Below are positions 59,201 through 64,000 of a stretch of DNA of 64,000 bases, in pieces. The stretch comes from Branchiostoma floridae (taxonomy: Eukaryota > Chordata > Leptocardii > Amphioxiformes > Branchiostomatidae). Both the position numbers and the translations under genes were made by a program. Each line of letters starts with the position of its first letter. Position 1 is the stretch's first letter. The notes beneath the pieces were generated by a model. The model made no database searches. It saw only the letters and a list, made by a program, of their open reading frames with translations, and had not been told where the DNA came from. Location: NCBI RefSeq assembly GCF_000003815.2, contig NC_049993.1:3598740-3662739 (forward strand), written 5' to 3'.

Positions 59201-60177
59201 GTCTCCTCCGTACGTTTTCGGTCTTCCTTCTGTGTCTCTTGCCGCTACCCTCACGGTAAGAACGTCTCCTTGGCGATACAGTCGGTCTCTGTTTACAACG
59301 ACCACATTTGTTCTTTGGGGGGACGTAACTTTTATAATAAGTGGTTTCGGGATGTCGACATTCGGCAAAGGCACAAACGAGTTCAAAGTCTGCAAGACAG
59401 AAATACATGCAGCGAATTAAACGGTGAGCATGCCATTCTATAATATAATTGTAAATTTGTCACATAAAGTTTGTGATTGCTTTGTTTATATAATTGACAT
59501 CTCAGCTATAAAAAAAAACTAACAAAATCTAACGGCACGGACATCCGGGAAACTGAAAAATTGACCCTTGACCTCAAAACCGCACCACAATCCATGCCAG
59601 TGAGGAAGCCATGTGATAGGACAAAAAAGGCCCGACTTTATACCCCCTACCAACCACAACAACTCAGCTTTTGGGTCTAATCAGAAAGTAGAAACCCTCC
59701 CCTTACCCACCTCAAAAGTACCAGGATTTCTACCCATTTGACCAGGAAAAAAAATCTTGACGTTTTAGACCCTGAACTATATTCGCCACCATCAATTTCC
59801 ATGGAGGATTGACTGGCGGGTCCCATGTAGTGACTAAAAAGGGCCAGAAAGCCCCCCCCCCCCATATGTTGCTTAATCGATAGATCTGATATTTATAGTT
59901 ACATTATGGTTCATGATATCAAGTCAATTTACTTTCATATATGTAGTTGTGCCTCAGCCTGCATTCTATTGTTAAGTAAGAAAACGTACTAAATAGTTAG
60001 TTCTTCGATGTATTTGCCATAATGTTCTCTGTTCATGCGTACACCCCCCCCCCCCCACACACACACACCATATCAATATCGTCTGCCCATGACAACAGTA
60101 AAAGAATCACCTACATTGAGGAATATCACGACAGCGGTCAGCACTGTAAGTACAGCGTATTTCCGAACACTGGCCAT
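53293..60177 (-). CDS. NXPE family protein, complete
   Basis: Minus strand, six exons: 60177-60115, 59389-59075, 57170-56842, 56210-55987, 55219-55136 and 53813-53293 (stop). Junctions are GT-AG and in frame, giving 511 residues, close to other NXPE proteins. Order: short cytoplasmic start and hydrophobic signal anchor (VLTVLTAVVIFL, residues 10-21), an immunoglobulin/filamin-like domain (GDVLTVRVAARDTEGRPKTY, GNGTYTVQFPLYWAGNVS, VHPSEAV), a Cys-rich part (CTWNTSSGQGHWSGKIWW), then the esterase-like domain with GDSTIRQW (311-318) and KDFIHPD (487-493). GDS plus DxxH is the catalytic pattern of SGNH/PC-esterase folds, and recent work links a mammalian NXPE protein to sialic-acid O-acetylation. 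Luminal (Golgi) or secreted location is inferred from the anchor. Substrate unknown. Confidence 0.9.
53845..54138. repeat. Fold-back element E5 with two intact hammerhead-like cores
   Basis: Both arms contain CTGAAGA, a 6-bp stem GGTGAC/GTCACC, then GAAAC: plus 54066-54095, minus 53885-53914. Outer ends ACTATTTTTACAC and TGTAAAAATAGGCT are inverted. The inner arms share GAACCAGTCAGAATTG. It lies in the last NXPE intron. Confidence 0.75.
54201..54334. repeat. Exact tandem duplication of 67 bp
   Basis: Two head-to-tail copies (54201-54267 and 54268-54334) starting GCCCTCATCAGTTCATTATT, identical by eye. Likely recent slippage, or an assembly artefact. Confidence 0.9.
54721..54920. repeat. MITE with TAACGCTAGTT ends, copy 2
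   Basis: ATAACGCTAGTTCACCTTTG at the left matches copy 1 at 21340; the right arm (ATAACGGATATAGGTTACC, GGATAAAGGTGTAA) is degraded. It is in the last NXPE intron. Confidence 0.6.
55372..55899. repeat. GC-rich fold-back element, long copy (~530 bp)
   Basis: CTAAGGGCACAACCAGCCGC at the left and GGCGGGCTGCGCCCTTAG at the right are inverted. Arms of about 150 bp include AAAAACGTGGGCAAT, ATCCGTAAGTGGT and GTACGAACTCGTA and their complements. Long open frames here arise from the palindrome. It is in an NXPE intron. Confidence 0.7.
56506..56640 (-). repeat. LINE 3' end with CAAAT tail
   Basis: On the minus strand it ends GCCGAATAAATCAAATCAAA, a short tandem tail typical of CR1/L2 ends. GTTGCTAGCCCTGG and related blocks are on the plus strand. 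No coding part. It is in an NXPE intron. Confidence 0.4.
57211..58245. repeat. 1,035-bp dispersed element with 13-bp inverted ends
   Basis: Starts TACCTCCATGAAA and ends with its exact complement TTTCATGGAGGTA. The interior has AACAAGATAACTCAAGAACG, TTTTGGGCCCCCTAGCGGC and repeated GATAACTCAAGAAGG and ATTATGCAAAT blocks. Partial relatives lie at 13700-13975 and about 45868-46210. No open frame of note. It is in an NXPE intron. Confidence 0.7.
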
Positions 60178-62023
60178 CTCGTACGCTGTGAACAAATGCA
60201 TATCTATATATACCTCGCAAATATACACATGTATAAATAATGTAACCTTTCCAAGGTGAGCAAAGAAAAGATTATTTGATGCAAATTACATATTAACTAC
60301 TCATACGTGTGAAAGATACATAATTGTAAAAATATTTGCGCTTTGTGTGGCAACAGAAAAATTTCCTACCCTTGATAAAAAGCACATTTTATTCGGATGT
60401 TTGCCCTAAGGGTATTCTATCTTACCACTTCGATGTGGGGGGAGGGGTTTCACTAAAGTCGGCAAATATTTTTCTGAAAGAGTCTTGCATACCAGGCAAC
60501 ACTATTCGACAGGGGTATAGATGTAGGCATGAATTAATGATCATAATTCACCATTATATAGGCTGGGATTTTATTTCTTGTTATCCAGGCTTGCATTTCA
60601 AAACGAACACAATGTTGCCACGATACCACTGACCGAGTTGACAAAAATAATCATTTTTTTTTACATTTATTCACACGTCACATGTTATGTTATCCACCTA
60701 CACCCTTTCTTTATTCCTATATAACATACGACTTAAAATACACAACTAAAAGTAGTCATTATAAAATATTTACACTTATAGTCTAGCATTAATATAAATA
60801 TTTACACTAGCATTTCCTTACAGTTGTACACACCAGTCTATCTTTATATAAATATCTAGGCACATGCAATGCTGTATACTATAACACATTTACATATTAT
60901 TGCAGGGGCCATTCCCCCTGTTTTTGGCTAGGGTTTGCTCTCTAAGACGTTTAAAGGGGTGTTTTATCCCCCAATGGAATGTTTGTGTTAGGGTTTCTTC
61001 CCAAGGACCTTTGTGCATGTGTGTGGTTTACACATATCACAAATTGACATAAATGTTTCAAACGTTTCTATTTACAACAAAATCAGAACATTTAAAAATA
61101 CAAGGCTGATTGTTGTAAACTGACAAATTTGGCTTCTTTGATTCCTCTCGCAAAAAGGTTTGGCTCATTGACAAGAATACTAATTATTCCAATGGGGATG
61201 TGTATATTGGTTTGAAGTGGTTTAGTTTTGTTTCAATATGTACCTTTTTTTGTTTTTCTTTTAATTAAGAAACAGGCAAGTGAGTTTATAGTGCTGTGAT
61301 GTTAACCTTTGAGAGAGAGAGGGAGAGAGAGAGAAAGAGAAAGAGAGAGCGAAAGAAAACAAGAGAGGGTTAGTTCAATCAAGGAAAGATAAGATTGAAC
61401 ATTGGAAATTCGAACTTAGACGAAATCTTTTAAGTTTTTTCTTCATCAGGACATTTTTTTCTGTGTATATAGAGAAACATATAAAAAGTGAGTGAGTGAT
61501 AGAGAAACATACGAAGCTATCGTTTTTACACATTTATATACATTCAAATATTACAACAAGTTAATATCCTGAATAATCATAATTTTCTTAACTTTACTGG
61601 TTATACACATGCCACAAGATCGATACTATGCTATTAGTTTACATTGATCGTGCCCCATAACAACATTTAAAGGAATACTTGACTTTGACTATAACGACAC
61701 ACGTGCGGCTACAGATATATAAAAAAAAAAACATATTTTACATTATTGTGATTTTGGAAAACAAACATATTCAAGATCTCATGCCATTGCCATTGTATCT
61801 TACAATATTGTATATAAAATTTGTAAAAAAAAATCTAAACGGAAAATATTGATGCCTCAATGATGTCTTGAAACGGCTAAGGTAATTTTAAGACATTTAT
61901 TTATTTTTTGTCTTATTAAAACAACACACATTTAAGTTCTCAAATTATTACCATTGGGTCTGACAATGTTACTATTACAATTTAGTTAACTCTACTTACG
62001 TGCAAAATGTCTCAAGCCAGTCT
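60178..62023. other. No gene recognised
   Basis: AT-rich DNA upstream of the NXPE start, with poly-C/CA at 60043-60068 and a GA-rich stretch at 61308-61366. A promoter for the NXPE gene is expected near 60180-60400 but no motif stands out. Confidence 0.5.
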
Positions 62024-62027
62024 TTAA

Positions 62028-62958
62028 CCCTATTCAGACCGGGCTTTTTTGGTCATCCCTGGACCGGGGGGGGGGGGCTTTTGAGGCCCTCCACTTCTAA
62101 GTCCTATAGCTCTTGAATGACGGACCGCAAGGCCACCAAATTTTCAGGATATGATGTCCACATAATATCTATCAAGTATGTGACGTTTTACGTTACGTTG
62201 ACGAAAGATGACGTAATTATGACGTCATAAATTTGATTATATTGGCCAAACCCATGAAAAAAGGGTATTCTCAGAGAACTTCAAGTTATGCAACAAAAAT
62301 GTAACAACAAGTGCAGATAACAGAATAATAATGTTTGTTACTCCTTGTGTTGCCAACAGCAACATCAATAAAATGACGTCATGCACATCTAAGATACGAG
62401 TTGGGCTCCGCCATATTATATCCACCACCTTGAATTTTTGAAAATACCTTTTTTGCAACAAATAATCACAAAAGGCAATAGTAATAGACTAAATTCATTC
62501 ATTTAGATGGTTTTTGATGAAAAAATACCAGGTAGTTACAAATTTTAAGGGATAATTAGCTTGTTATTCTTGATCTGGCCTTTCGGTCCGCCATCTTGGA
62601 TTTTGGGCTGATGACGTCATCAAATTAGCATAATTTATGCATATATAATTATGGAAGATATGCTAAATAATATAAGATTTTATTGATGTAACAAAATCGC
62701 AGTAATATAGCAAAAAATGTGAAAAATACATTGTTAGAACCAAAAATAGTGATTTTTGGCAAAACTGCCTGTCAACAAACGGTTGCCATGGCAACAGAAA
62801 AAATTGGAAAATTAGGCAAACTACGCAAAATCGTTGCCAACAATATTTTAGGAAAACTCATCAAATTTGGTGGCTCTAGCGTAAGCCGTTCTGGCGTTAT
62901 AGGACATCGAAGTTGTCGCTGGCCTCAAAAGCCCCCCCCCCCCCGGGTCTGAATAGGA
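62028..62958. mobile_element. piggyBac-like MITE, complete, in TTAA
   Basis: Left end CCCTATTCAGACCGGGC at 62028, right end GGGTCTGAATAGGA at 62958, with TTAA at 62024-62027 and 62959-62962. Next to each end a poly-G/C tract and CTTTTGAGGCC / GGCCTCAAAAG continue the inverted repeat. TTAA targets with CCC(T/A)-type ends are the piggyBac signature. It is 931 bp without transposase and is the reference copy for related ends at 1640, 41667, 43776, 46729 and 47855. Confidence 0.75.
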
Positions 62959-62962
62959 TTAA

Positions 62963-63754
62963 AAGTTGTGGTAATTTGTAAGACAATGGTTTAATCTTTG
63001 TGATTTTGTTTCATTGAAAAAACACATATTCAAGATCTGATGTCATTGCCATTGAGTCTAACAATATTACTGTCAAAATTTGTATAAACACTACTTAAGT
63101 TAAAAAATGTCTCAAGTCAGTCTTAAAACAGCTATAGTAATTCAAACGAATGAGGAAATAACAAAAGTTCACTTCATTATGTTTCAATCAATCAGTCGAA
63201 CCCTTTTGATATTTTCGTATGGATGCTAACACATTAATAACGTAAAAACAACATTTTTGTCCGTACTGAAAACCGTACAGTTGGAAAAAAATTTGGATAA
63301 GGCAAAAATTGCAACTATCTTATCATTTTGTCTTATCAATGAATGTTACTGTTGTTTACCTGAGGACGCCTTTGGCTATTTGCACTAATGAAAGGAAAAC
63401 AAAACTAAACGTATGTTTGTGCTAGAATTAAAAGCAACATGTATTTTAATGACTTCTTCATTTTTGCAGACAGTCGTTCCTATCAACTTTTTAATTATCA
63501 ACATAGCATTACTAATTATGTGTAATGTAATGTAATGTGATGTGATGTGAAAAAAATAAGTAAACACCAACGTTTGGGACCGCATCTGTCAGCAGCGACA
63601 CCTATGCTGCATCAATGATGTCAGAATGATGGTGACAATCAACAACCTTTTGGCTGATTAAAACATTGTGTTGTACTTGAAGTCGTGTAATTTATCGATC
63701 GTCTTTATTTGTGTCCGAAAAACAAACTAAAGAAAAGTATATGCACTCAACAAA
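62963..63754. other. No gene recognised
   Basis: AT-rich sequence; short open frames show no motif. Confidence 0.5.
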
Positions 63755-63936
63755 GGTGTGTGTGTGTGTGTGTATGTGAGAGAGAGTTTGTGATTGTGTG
63801 TTTAAGTGTGTATGTATGTGGGTGAGTGTGTGGTTGCATGTGCGTGTGTATGTACGGGTGTGTTTATGTGTGCAATAGAGTGTGTGTGTGTGTGAGTGTT
63901 TGTGTGTCTGTGAGTGCGTGTGTGTATGTGTTAGCG

Positions 63937-63982
<46 letters not shown>

Positions 63983-64000
63983 ATGTATGTGTATGTGTGA
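63755..64000. repeat. TG microsatellite, runs off the window
   Basis: Interrupted TG/TGTA repeat with a nearly pure run from about 63938 to 63980. Confidence 0.9.

Overview
This window looks like invertebrate-deuterostome nuclear DNA, most likely from an amphioxus (Branchiostoma). Evidence: small coding exons with GT-AG introns, gene families common in lancelets (NXPE, F5/8 discoidin, poly-C2H2 zinc finger, ankyrin/SOCS, SLC17), tRNA-type SINEs, decayed CR1/L2-like LINE 3' ends and many non-autonomous DNA transposons. The species assignment is inference; the gene models were read directly from the sequence. There are no bacterial features, rRNA genes or CRISPR arrays.

Layout. (1) 1-5.7 kb: no gene; a LINE reverse-transcriptase tail and two ~1 kb elements with terminal inverted repeats. 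(2) 5.75-10.95 kb, minus: an ankyrin-repeat/SOCS-box (ASB-type) gene with one repeat per phase-0 exon. (3) 12.1-12.7 kb: a tRNA-derived SINE next to a LINE remnant. (4) 16.1-18.2 kb, minus: a 13-finger C2H2 gene interrupted by a single-base deletion. (5) 21.75-29.0 kb, plus: a partial model of a protein with an F5/8 type C domain, its introns full of fold-back repeats. (6) 29.6-31.6 kb: two LINE 3' remnants. (7) 32.35-40.8 kb, minus: a complete 11-exon, 462-codon SLC17-type anion transporter with a mariner deletion derivative in an intron. (8) 41-47 kb: no gene; repeats, a SINE and an old duplication. (9) 47.0-52.2 kb, plus: a complete 7-exon, 348-residue phosphagen kinase with arginine-kinase-like residues. 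(10) 53.3-60.2 kb, minus: a complete 6-exon, 511-residue NXPE family protein. (11) 60.2-64 kb: no gene; a full TTAA-flanked piggyBac-type MITE and a terminal TG microsatellite.

The six genes are on mixed strands, have unrelated functions and do not form a pathway. The most unusual signal is a family of fold-back elements (at about 22.2, 25.4, 26.2, 27.3, 33.2 and 53.9 kb) whose arms carry a constant 28-30 nt block matching the hammerhead ribozyme core (CUGANGA, stem, GAAA). Other transposon structures can be defined to the base, including a 9-bp-TSD Mutator-like MITE, an 8-bp-TSD hAT MITE and a TA-flanked mariner.
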